Below the pieces are notes generated by a model, which was not told the DNA's origin, searched no databases, and was given only the letters and a program-made list of their open reading frames with translations. A stretch of DNA of 64,000 bases from contig CP043652.1 of assembly GCA_014218215.1 (NCBI GenBank), positions 3,100,001 through 3,164,000 on the forward strand. The letters are read 5' to 3'. Positions 25,244 through 31,866 of this stretch are shown one piece after another. The translations under genes were made by a program, and so were the position numbers. The first letter of the stretch is position 1. The number at the start of each line of letters is the position of its first letter. The stretch comes from Geodermatophilaceae bacterium NBWT11 (GTDB lineage: Bacteria > Actinomycetota > Actinomycetes > Mycobacteriales > Geodermatophilaceae).

Positions 25244-25462
25244 TCAGTCGGAACGCTCCGGCCCAGCGTGTCGTCGGCGGTCACGACGCTGCATAAGGCT
25301 GAAAGCCAGCAGGAACACGAGGCCAAGAGTGAGCAGACCCCACCAGGCTGGTCGGGACCACGATCGATCCAGGTAGGTCGCGAGGCCCATGCCGAAGAGG
25401 CACACAAAGGCCGCTACCCGAAGAGCGAGTTGGGCGGGCGAGACTCCTGCGCCGAGCTTCAC
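25244..25462 (-). CDS. cassette gene D: small membrane protein, reverse orientation
   Basis: This is a 72-aa protein with two membrane segments (about residues 15-29 and 38-55) followed by an Arg-rich tail. A -10-like TACCGT ends 8 nt before the GTG at 25462, so it is probably leaderless. Its stop lies just beyond repeat 4. The opposite-strand frame 25205-25492 also ends in the next repeat's TAG but has poor protein character. Confidence 0.55.
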   Translation of the reverse strand: MKLGAGVSPAQLALRVAAFVCLFGMGLATYLDRSWSRPAWWGLLTLGLVFLLAFSLMQRRDRRRHAGPERSD

Positions 25463-25482
25463 TCGGCTGACGGTACTGAGCC

Positions 25483-25498
25483 GTCCCGGTAGACGGTC
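25483..25498 (+). repeat. cassette repeat 5
   Basis: A perfect GTCCCGGTAGACGGTC. Confidence 0.75.
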
Positions 25499-25581
25499 CC
25501 CAGCGGACGCTCTGAACTCCGCCTCCCCGTTGATTCGAATCGCCCTAGTCGTCGGTGCACGGGCTGACCTACGCTCCTGTG

Positions 25582-25788
25582 GTGAACGCCTGGCAGCCCT
25601 TGATGCCTCGGCTGTACTTTCGCTGGATCGATGACATCTTCTTCACCCTCGTGTTCTTGGGCATGTTCATCTTCAGTGCTATCCGCGAGGACTGGGTCTG
25701 GCTGGCGATGGCGGTGCTTTGGCTCGGCTCCATAGTCGCGCAGGCCCGGTACGCGGCCGTGCGCATTCAGCGAGGCGGCAAAGCCTGA
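25582..25788 (+). CDS. cassette gene E: small membrane protein
   Basis: This is a 68-aa protein with two membrane segments (about residues 19-33 and 38-53) and a basic tail. TACGCT ends 7 nt upstream of the GTG at 25582, the spacing of a leaderless start. GTG codons at 25555 and 25579 are alternatives. No family recognised. Confidence 0.6.
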   Translation: MNAWQPLMPRLYFRWIDDIFFTLVFLGMFIFSAIREDWVWLAMAVLWLGSIVAQARYAAVRIQRGGKA

Positions 25789-25877
25789 GGGGTTGAGCGC
25801 CTCTCAGCGCCGCCACCGTCAGCGGGCGGTCAAGCTACTGGCCGTCCCCTGACTCCCCGTCACGATAGTGAGCTTTG

Positions 25878-25893
25878 GTCCCGATAGACGGGC
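25878..25893 (+). repeat. cassette repeat 6
   Basis: GTCCCGATAGACGGGC, 14 of 16 matches. Confidence 0.65.
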
Positions 25894-25914
25894 GGTGGCG
25901 TGACACTCTTGGCC

Positions 25915-26166
25915 ATGGGTGAGCAGTGGGTTCAGGAGGAGGTCGACGCGGCGCGGCGGATTCTTGGTTCGGTGTCGTGGCTAGTCCCGGCTGATCGTGT
26001 CGCGGGGATCGTTGAGCTACTGGAGAACGACGAGCCGCAGGAAGCATTGCTCAGCTTGGCGTGGACTCTGGGAACGACTCAGGCCCAGGTGCCAGCCGAC
26101 GCCGCGGCGTCGATCCGGGCGCGAGTGGGCAGCCTGTCCGGGGTTCATCCTTCGTTCCGCTGCTAG
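25915..26166 (+). CDS. cassette gene F: small helical protein
   Basis: This is an 83-aa soluble, mostly helical protein beginning MGEQWVQEEVDAARR. GIVELLENDEPQEALLSLAW looks like an immunity-protein helix pair, but I cannot name the family with confidence. A -10-like GACACT ends 8 nt before the ATG at 25915, again suggesting a leaderless transcript. Confidence 0.6.
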   Translation: MGEQWVQEEVDAARRILGSVSWLVPADRVAGIVELLENDEPQEALLSLAWTLGTTQAQVPADAAASIRARVGSLSGVHPSFRC

Positions 26167-26186
26167 TGCAGAACCGCACGGTCGTT

Positions 26187-26202
26187 GTCCCGGTAGACGG
26201 TC
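26187..26202 (+). repeat. cassette repeat 7
   Basis: A perfect GTCCCGGTAGACGGTC, 20 bp after the stop of gene F. Confidence 0.75.
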
Positions 26203-26223
26203 ATGACCGGTCGTCCGGGCGGT

Positions 26224-26820
26224 CTATGAGCCGAGGCCGCGGAGCTCGTCCTCGGCGCGCCACGGCCATAGCTCGATGATCTGGTCGCGTGTCCGCTGAA
26301 GGTCGTCGATGGTCAGGGTGGTCGTTGCCGGGGCGATGTCCTGAGCCGGCCAGGCGACACCGAGTTCCAGGGTCGTGGCGGGAAACGGGTAGAGCCACAA
26401 GCGGCTGGTCATGTGGTCACCGTTTCCTTCGCCCCCGGGCACGAACAGGGTGGGGCGGTCGGCGAAATCATCGAGCTGGTCGAATAATTCGCGGCCCTGA
26501 AGTACGACAGAGGGCGTGCCGTCTGCGGCAGTCAGGCTGATGTCGGGGGTTGGTGCGACCGGAACGTGGAGGCGGTCGGCAAGCCTCTGGTCCGTTGGCA
26601 GGAACGAGGTGGCTCGATCAGCGCGGCCATGGAGGGCGAGTTCGATCTCTACCCCCGTTGTGTAGGCACGCATCTCCACCAACACGACGAACGTCGTCGG
26701 CGAACTAGCGATCAGGTGACGCCGAGGAAGGAGCCCGGGAACCTGGTTCTGGGGCGGCCGGGACCGAACATGCCATCGGAGCATCCTGGCCTGCGCGTCC
26801 GCGTGGTCCACAGCGTCCAT
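26224..26820 (-). CDS. cassette gene G: hypothetical protein, reverse orientation
   Basis: This is a 198-aa soluble protein. Beta-rich sequence such as TTFVVLVEMRAYTTGVEIEL and RLWLYPFPATTLELGVAWPA suggests a beta-sandwich, and the C-terminus is charged. The ATG at 26820 is the likely start; a longer frame would read through repeat 8. No signal or membrane segment and no family recognised. Confidence 0.65.
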   Translation of the reverse strand: MDAVDHADAQARMLRWHVRSRPPQNQVPGLLPRRHLIASSPTTFVVLVEMRAYTTGVEIELALHGRADRATSFLPTDQRLADRLHVPVAPTPDISLTAADGTPSVVLQGRELFDQLDDFADRPTLFVPGGEGNGDHMTSRLWLYPFPATTLELGVAWPAQDIAPATTTLTIDDLQRTRDQIIELWPWRAEDELRGLGS

Positions 26821-26838
26821 GATGCGTAATCGGCGGAC

Positions 26839-26854
26839 GTCCCGGTAGACGGTC
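26839..26854 (+). repeat. cassette repeat 8
   Basis: A perfect GTCCCGGTAGACGGTC, the last copy found. Confidence 0.75.
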
Positions 26855-26895
26855 GTCAGCGGTCGGCCGGCACGACTCTGGCACCTACCACTCAC

Positions 26896-27324
26896 CTAGG
26901 AGTCGGCTCCTACTGGCCACCTTGCACGGTCGTCGCGCCCCGCCGCGCGTCGCATGGCACTCGCGAAAGCTATAGGTGCAACACACAAGAGAGCGCCAGC
27001 AGCTAGGAACGCGACCCCTGAGGCGACCAGAGCCACAGCTGCGCCGAGGTGCGTGAATGCCGCCACCAGGAGGAACCCGGCACGCTGCCACCTGCGGAGC
27101 AGGCCGACACCGGCAGTGAACGAGCTGAAGGCCATCAGAAGAACCAGGACCACCGACAGTGCGACAACGTGATCGGTCTCAGCCCGTTGGGCGGAGCTGG
27201 CGGGTTCATCAGCAGGTCCAATGCCGGCGATCAAGAACGGAGACATGGCTGCCACCCACGTCTGCACCGCCCCTTGTAGGAGAAGCAGCAGGCCTAGTGC
27301 GTGGCCCCGGCGGTCTCGGAACAT
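26896..27324 (-). CDS. cassette gene H: four-helix membrane protein, reverse orientation
   Basis: This is a 142-aa protein with four membrane segments (about residues 8-34, 52-72, 80-100 and 102-122). TACCTT ends 7 nt upstream of the ATG at 27324, suggesting a leaderless start. It follows repeat 8, but no repeat closes it on the right, so it may mark the end of the array. No family recognised. Confidence 0.6.
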   Translation of the reverse strand: MFRDRRGHALGLLLLLQGAVQTWVAAMSPFLIAGIGPADEPASSAQRAETDHVVALSVVLVLLMAFSSFTAGVGLLRRWQRAGFLLVAAFTHLGAAVALVASGVAFLAAGALLCVAPIAFASAMRRAAGRDDRARWPVGADS

Positions 27325-27567
27325 CCTGCGAAGGTAGTCAATTGCAAGGTTGCGGTCAGGCCGCCCCCATCAACCCCAGCAGCGCGGGCCAGAACATGAC
27401 CCCGGGTGTGGGGTCGACGGCCCCCAGGTGTGGGGCCATGAGGCGGCCCCGAGGTGTTGTCTGTTCAACCCCCGAGGCCTGACTGCGTCAACCGTTGACA
27501 ACAGCCGCGGCGCTGATGCCCACGTACCAACCGCCTGGAAACGAGGTCGGCGGGTCCATCGCCGACG

Positions 27568-27852
27568 TCATCCGACGTCGAAGAGGTGACCTTGTTCCCC
27601 GCGGGATGGCCGGTTCCTCGACCTGGGCTGAGCTTCTCGGTTCTGCAGGACCCGGAGGTCGTCCTCGGCTCCCTCGAGTTCCAGCAGGAGAGCGTCGGCT
27701 CGTCGGTGGGCGTTGGCGGCAGCGGCCGCAGTGCGGGCTTGGCCGACGGCCCGTTCGGCACGGTCCAGTTTGCTGCCCAGAACATCGATGCGCGCCTGGC
27801 ACAGAGCCATGTCGGTGAGGACGTCACCCGCGGGCTCTGATGCGGCTGCCAT
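27568..27852 (-). CDS. small coiled-coil hypothetical protein
   Basis: This is a 94-aa protein with a long helix (about residues 12-72) in heptad style, for example LCQARIDVLGSKLDRAERAV, and a C-terminal end GEQGHLFDVG. The ATG at 27852 lies 91 bp from the divergent lsr2 start. The 243 bp on its other side hold no gene. No family recognised. Confidence 0.5.
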   Translation of the reverse strand: MAAASEPAGDVLTDMALCQARIDVLGSKLDRAERAVGQARTAAAAANAHRRADALLLELEGAEDDLRVLQNREAQPRSRNRPSRGEQGHLFDVG

Positions 27853-27943
27853 GACACCATTATCCCGCCCGAGAGCTATTCGGGGAGCCGGTTTCGGCTG
27901 CTGTCGGGAAATGTCCTGCCCGTGTTGAGTGAATGAGGTTGTC

Positions 27944-28297
27944 GTGGCTCGTAAGACCCAGATCATGCTCGAGGATGACCTGACCGGTGACCTGCTGGAG
28001 GACGGTGCCGGTGAGACGGTGTCCTTTGCTCTGGATGGCACGTCGTTCGAGATCGACCTGTCTGCAGAGAACGCGACCGAGATGCGCGAGGCCCTGTCTC
28101 GGTACGTCGAGGCGGCCCGCAAGGTGAGCGCGCAGACCCGGCGGACGTCGGCGTCGGCATCACCGAGGAAGGCGGCCGGCACAGGTCGGTCGGACTTGAC
28201 CGAGATCCGGGAGTGGGCGAAGTCCCACGGCCACGAGGTGTCTGAGCGGGGCCGGATCGCCAACGCGGTCGTCGAGGCCTACGACGCCGCCCACTGA
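27944..28297 (+). CDS. lsr2: Lsr2 nucleoid-associated protein
   Basis: This is a 117-aa H-NS-like xenogeneic silencer specific to actinobacteria. The N-terminal dimerisation domain includes VARKTQIMLEDDL and VSFALDGTSFEIDLS. The C-terminal DNA-binding domain, IREWAKSHGHEVSERGRIA, has the RGR minor-groove hook. The GTG at 27944 follows TGAGG. Actinobacterial genomes often hold more than one copy; this one lies in accessory DNA and may silence the nearby AT-richer cassettes. Confidence 0.93.
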   Translation: MARKTQIMLEDDLTGDLLEDGAGETVSFALDGTSFEIDLSAENATEMREALSRYVEAARKVSAQTRRTSASASPRKAAGTGRSDLTEIREWAKSHGHEVSERGRIANAVVEAYDAAH

Positions 28298-28640
28298 CCT
28301 TTCGGTCGGCTGACAACGCGGGTAGGTGCCAAGCGCCGGGTGGCGGTGACGACGTATCGGGCGGTGCTGCCGGTCGCCGCAGTGGCCGGGCGGTCACCGG
28401 CGCACCAGCAGCCCAGCACAGGGTCCCCGACCGGCGCCACAGCCGTCGGCTGAGGCCTGCAGAAGGTGAGTGGGGAGGGGGATGAGCGGCTGGCGCCCTC
28501 TCCTGCACCCTGCCCGGCGCTGTTCGACTGAGCACTTGGGGCGGTGGGACCGTCGGTGGTCGATGGCCCCAACGGGGTGGGTTCCGGGAACGACGTCGGT
28601 CAGTGTTGGACAGCTGGGACCAGGTGACCTACCTTGGGCA
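28298..28640. other. intergenic stretch with a promoter for the DUF3800 leader
   Basis: I see no gene. Near the right end, TTGGAC (28606-28611) and TACCTT (28630-28635) are 18 bp apart and form a plausible sigma-70-type promoter. It would start transcription near 28641, exactly where the folded leader begins. Confidence 0.5.
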
Positions 28641-28729
28641 TGCGTCCATGACGCACCCGCTGCACTTTGTGCAGCAAGTCCTAAGGCCGCCTTCGGGTGG
28701 CCTTAGTTGCGTCTGGGGGAGGTTCGTGG
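28641..28729 (+). ncRNA. structured 5' leader RNA of the DUF3800 gene
   Basis: The leader folds into an outer stem GACGCA/TGCGTC (28650-28655 with 28708-28713) enclosing two hairpins. One is GCTGCAC-TTT-GTGCAGC (28659-28675). The other has arms CTAAGGCC and GGCCTTAG (28681-28706). The strand GACGCA can instead pair with TGCGTC at 28641-28646, so two exclusive folds exist. The 3' arm abuts the ribosome binding site GGGGGAGG. Published DUF3800 RNA motifs (Weinberg and colleagues, 2017) precede such genes; I cannot tell if this matches one of them. Confidence 0.65.
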
Positions 28730-29572
28730 GTGCACCTGTGTTACCTGGATGAATCTGGCAGCGCCGAGACCTACACCCAGCAGCACCCGGCCAGCACCCC
28801 GGCGTTCGTTCTGGTCGGGCTCAGCGTCGCTGCGGCCCGGCAGAAGAGCCTGTCGATGGAGTTCATCCGGCTCAAGCAGGAGTTCGAGCCGCATTTGCTG
28901 GCGCCGGAGTCCCGGCTTACCGACAGCATCCAGTTCGAGGTGAAGGGCAGCACGCTGCGCGCTGACCTGCGCCGCACGAGTGGTGGGCGCAACCGGCGCC
29001 GACGTGCGATTGGGTTCCTGGACAAGACCATCCGCCTGCTGGAGGACCACGGCTGCCGGCTGATGGGCAAGGTGCAGATCAAGGAGCAGGACCGGGTCTA
29101 CCGGGACGCCGACATCTACCCGCGGGCGGTCGCTGAGCTGGCGACCACGTTCAACAGTCAGCTCGGGGCCTCCATGACCCAAGGCATCATGATCTTGGAC
29201 GCGCGGACGAAGGTGAAGAACGAGGGCAACGTGCACACCATCACCACCCGCCGGTTCGCCAGTGGGGGAGATCAGCTGCCTCACCTGGTCGAAGCACCGG
29301 TGTTCGGTCACAGCGACACCCACGTGCCGTTGCAGATCGCAGACCTCATCGCCTCAGCAGTCATCTTCCCTTCGGCTTGCTTGGCCTACTGCGGGCAGGA
29401 CACGTGGAGTGCGCACCACTGCGAGCGGTACAGCGACATCCGGGAACGCTTCGGGGCCCGTATCGCCCGCCTGGAGCATCGCTACATCGACGATCAAGGC
29501 GCCACCCGTGGCGGCTTCCACGTCATTGACCCGATCAACCGTCGACCCACCCACCTGCTTTTCCGCGACTGA
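28730..29572 (+). CDS. DUF3800 domain-containing protein
   Basis: This is a 280-aa protein of the DUF3800 family. It begins VHLCYLDESGS, the family's N-terminal strand with an acidic YLDESG motif. A second acidic site is seen in IMILDARTKVKN, and VPLQIADLIASAV near the C-terminal part is the usual third motif. The pattern resembles an RNase H-like nuclease fold. The GTG at 28730 follows GGGGGAGG. DUF3800 genes often occur in mobile regions and behind structured RNAs, as here. Function is unknown; a defence or RNA-processing role is suspected. Confidence 0.85.
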   Translation: MHLCYLDESGSAETYTQQHPASTPAFVLVGLSVAAARQKSLSMEFIRLKQEFEPHLLAPESRLTDSIQFEVKGSTLRADLRRTSGGRNRRRRAIGFLDKTIRLLEDHGCRLMGKVQIKEQDRVYRDADIYPRAVAELATTFNSQLGASMTQGIMILDARTKVKNEGNVHTITTRRFASGGDQLPHLVEAPVFGHSDTHVPLQIADLIASAVIFPSACLAYCGQDTWSAHHCERYSDIRERFGARIARLEHRYIDDQGATRGGFHVIDPINRRPTHLLFRD

Positions 29573-29791
29573 TTGCCTACATGCCGGCTACGACGCCGCT
29601 TGATGACCTCGGGCGCCGGCCGACGGCCCTGAGGCGCCAGCTACCCGGCTGACATGGCCCAGGTGCGGCGATGCCCGTGACGAGTTGTGGTCGCCTACCG
29701 CCGGGATCCCTGTCATCGGCCACAGGCTCGAGGAGCCGTTGGCTGAACGGTCGCCCTGAAAACTGTCGGACCGGGCGGGCACTGTGGGTGT

Positions 29792-30436
29792 GTGGACGGT
29801 GTGCGTGCGGCGTGGGTGCCCGAGCGGGACGGCATGGATTGGGATGAGGCCATCGACATCGCCGTCACCTGGGTGCGGGCCGAGTGCGTCGCGCAGGGCA
29901 GGCGAGGTGTGCTGGTGACGGTTTCCAAGAACAGCCTGGGTGGTGGACCGCTGGAGGCGTTCGCCCGCGCGGGTGACTGGATCACGCCCCGGTCTGGTCG
30001 AGCTGGGGTCGACATCGGGCGTCCAGTGCTGGCCTACGTGCCCGATGAGCAAGCCCTGCAGCTGGCGACCAGGTATGCCCGCGGTTCTTCACTGTGCGCG
30101 GTGGAGGGCTTTGGGACCTCACTGTCGGGGTGGGCCAGGTCGATCGGCGCGCTGAACTTGCTGGGTGAGGGCCCTGGGCCCGAACTGGATGCCCGGCTGC
30201 TGGAGGCGCTGGACCATCTGCATTTCGTGGGTAACAACGGGTGGGGTGATGGGTTTGGGCAGCACCGCGCGCAAGGGACGTTGCTGGGTCTGCGCGAGCA
30301 GGGGCTGTTGGACCAGGACGCGATCGTGGGAGACATGCTGGCTCGCGGGCATTCCCCGCGGTCGGTGAAGCAGTTGACCGCCCTGATCGACAAGCTGAAT
30401 CGCGGAGACCTGCGGCCACCGCGTCGCCGCTACTGA
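29792..30436 (+). CDS. hypothetical protein
   Basis: This is a 214-aa soluble protein with no recognised family. It starts at a GTG with the sequence VDGVRAAWVPERDGMDWDEA. The central part, VLVTVSKNSLGGGPLEAFAR and RPVLAYVPDEQALQLA, looks alpha/beta. HFVGNNGWGDGFGQH is a striking Gly/Asn-rich motif, and the C-terminal half is helical with a basic end, PPRRRY. It lies alone after the DUF3800 gene, 219 bp downstream. Confidence 0.6.
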   Translation: MDGVRAAWVPERDGMDWDEAIDIAVTWVRAECVAQGRRGVLVTVSKNSLGGGPLEAFARAGDWITPRSGRAGVDIGRPVLAYVPDEQALQLATRYARGSSLCAVEGFGTSLSGWARSIGALNLLGEGPGPELDARLLEALDHLHFVGNNGWGDGFGQHRAQGTLLGLREQGLLDQDAIVGDMLARGHSPRSVKQLTALIDKLNRGDLRPPRRRY

Positions 30437-31042
30437 CAACTCACCAAGGCCAGCCCACCCCGGGCCCGGAGTGGGCTGACTCGCGGGCGGTCGTCTCCGG
30501 TGGTGGGCCAGTACGGGGCTCAGGTGTGTCGAGGGTGGTGGTGGCCAGCCTGGCGGCTGGAGCTTCGCCGGACCTTCACCGTCGGCATGACCCCGCCCAA
30601 CGGTGAGCCCACTGACCTCTACTCCTGGCCGTAGACCGGCGAGGAAGCCCCTGGCGGTCTGTGGGTCAGGTGGGGTGACACCCACTTCTCGTCTGGCTCG
30701 GCCGTCACCCCGTCCGGCGTCGGCGCGTCTGCGCGACGTCTTTCTGTTTCTGAATCTCGGCGTGCTACCAGCACTCCGGACTCCCTCACCGAGCGGTGTC
30801 CCCGGGAAGGGATCTTGGACGGCACCGTGCGGTCGTGGGTCGAGATGGGTGACTGCGTCGCCGCTTATACGAAGGCGGCCTGTCGGGTTCTAGTCCGCAG
30901 AAAGTCCGCAAAAAGTCCGCAGGAGGATCGAAACCAGCCGACATCGCCCAGTCACGTCAAACGCTGAAACCGCAGCTCAAAGGCTTGTTTCCGGTCGTTT
31001 CCAACACTTCTCGAACATGCCATCTACGTTCCGCTTCAACGT
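30437..31042. other. gene-poor 600-bp stretch at the end of the accessory region
   Basis: I see no convincing gene. The right part holds the tandem repeat at 30892-30924 and a GGGTTCTAGTCC sequence just before it that recalls a tRNA T-loop, but no full tRNA can be folded. It may mark an old integration boundary. Confidence 0.4.
30892..30924. repeat. 11-bp tandem repeat, three copies
   Basis: AGTCCGCAGAA, AGTCCGCAAAA and AGTCCGCAGGA follow each other directly. The common core is AGTCCGCA. Confidence 0.6.
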
Positions 31043-31789
31043 CTAGCCGGCCCGCTCGCCGAGCAGCACGTCGCGCACCGCCGCCCAGGTGCGGTCGGCG
31101 TCCTGGAGCCAGAAGTCGTGGCCGACCCCGGTCACCCGCCGGACCTCCCAGCCGAGTGCCTCCAGGCGCTCCGCCGTCGCGTCCGGGAGCACGGCGCGGG
31201 AGTCGTCCGACAACACGAGGGTCGAGGGGACCGGGGGTGGGGCGACCGGCGCGGGGGAGTGGGTGACGTCCCGGAAGACGCCGAAGGCCATCCCGCGGTC
31301 GAACCGTGAGGTCGCCGCGTCGCGCAGCCGGGCGTCCTCGGGGGACGGGGCAGGTCTGCCTCGGCTGCGCCACTTCTGGGCGAGTGCGGCCACCGTGAGA
31401 CCCACCGGTGCGGTGGCCCAGAACAGCCGGCCCGTGAGGCCCTCGGTCGGCAGTCCGAGCCGGAAGCCGGGATCGAGGTAGACCGCGCACTCCGGTGCCA
31501 GTCGCTCGACCGCCCGCTCGAGCACCGAGCCGCCCAGGGAGTGACCGACGACGACGTCCAGCCCGGCCGGCAGGGTCTCGACGAGGTCGTCGGCGAACGC
31601 GCGGACGGAGTAGTCCTCGGCCCGGTCGCTGGCCCCGTGCCCGCGCAGGTCGACCGTGGTGACGGTGACGCCCCCCGCGGCGACGAGGCGGTCGGTCAGG
31701 CCGCGCCACGTCGCGCCGTCGGCACCCAACCCGTGGACCAGGGCCATCCGGCGCGGACCGGCACCGTGCACCTGCGTCGCCAGCTCCAT
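31043..31789 (-). CDS. alpha/beta-hydrolase
   Basis: This is a 248-aa alpha/beta-hydrolase. VHGLGADGATW is the oxyanion-hole loop, VVGHSLGGS holds the nucleophilic Ser, and VTGVGHDFW holds the catalytic His. The acid is probably the Asp in VLSDDSRAV. The ATG at 31789 follows a short gap after the PucR-type regulator, in the same direction. The substrate may be an ester handled by this cluster. Confidence 0.88.
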   Translation of the reverse strand: MELATQVHGAGPRRMALVHGLGADGATWRGLTDRLVAAGGVTVTTVDLRGHGASDRAEDYSVRAFADDLVETLPAGLDVVVGHSLGGSVLERAVERLAPECAVYLDPGFRLGLPTEGLTGRLFWATAPVGLTVAALAQKWRSRGRPAPSPEDARLRDAATSRFDRGMAFGVFRDVTHSPAPVAPPPVPSTLVLSDDSRAVLPDATAERLEALGWEVRRVTGVGHDFWLQDADRTWAAVRDVLLGERAG

Positions 31790-31866
31790 GGGTCCGGACG
31801 CTATGCGGACCCGGGCGTGGTCGGGATGGACGCTTCCTCCCTGTTTCGGCGGTGGAGATGGAGGTG

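Larger units (their letters stand above)
24041..27324 (+). other. gene-cassette-like array of eight small genes
   Basis: Eight copies of a 16-bp repeat with consensus GTCCCGGTAGACGGTC occur in the same orientation at 24041, 24670, 24943, 25227, 25483, 25878, 26187 and 26839. Each interval holds one small gene, five on the plus strand and three on the minus strand. No closing repeat was found after the last gene. The repeat is not palindromic and lacks the GTTRRRY core of integron attC sites. The genes look lower in GC than the flanks. Confidence 0.7.

Noticed and set aside
25205-25492. Plus-strand frame of 95 aa in cassette unit D
   Set aside because: It is rich in Ser, Glu and Arg without a pattern, whereas the opposite strand encodes a two-helix membrane protein like its neighbours. 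That it ends in the repeat TAG is noted but not enough.
24041-26854. Classical integron attC sites
   Set aside because: The repeats lack GTTRRRY/RYYYAAC core sites and the paired arms of attC, and no tyrosine integron integrase is in the window.
24041-26854. CRISPR array
   Set aside because: The intervals are 240-640 bp and hold genes; no short uniform spacers and no cas genes.
24041-26854. The 16-bp repeats as terminators or REP elements
   Set aside because: Only a 3-bp stem can form, there is no U-run, and the orientation does not follow the direction of the genes.
27405-27436. GGTGTGGGG direct repeat after the cassette array
   Set aside because: Only two short copies 22 bp apart in GC-rich DNA; probably chance.
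30860-30905. tRNA gene
   Set aside because: A T-loop-like GGGTTCTAGTCC is present, but its stem has mismatches and no acceptor, D or anticodon arms can be drawn.
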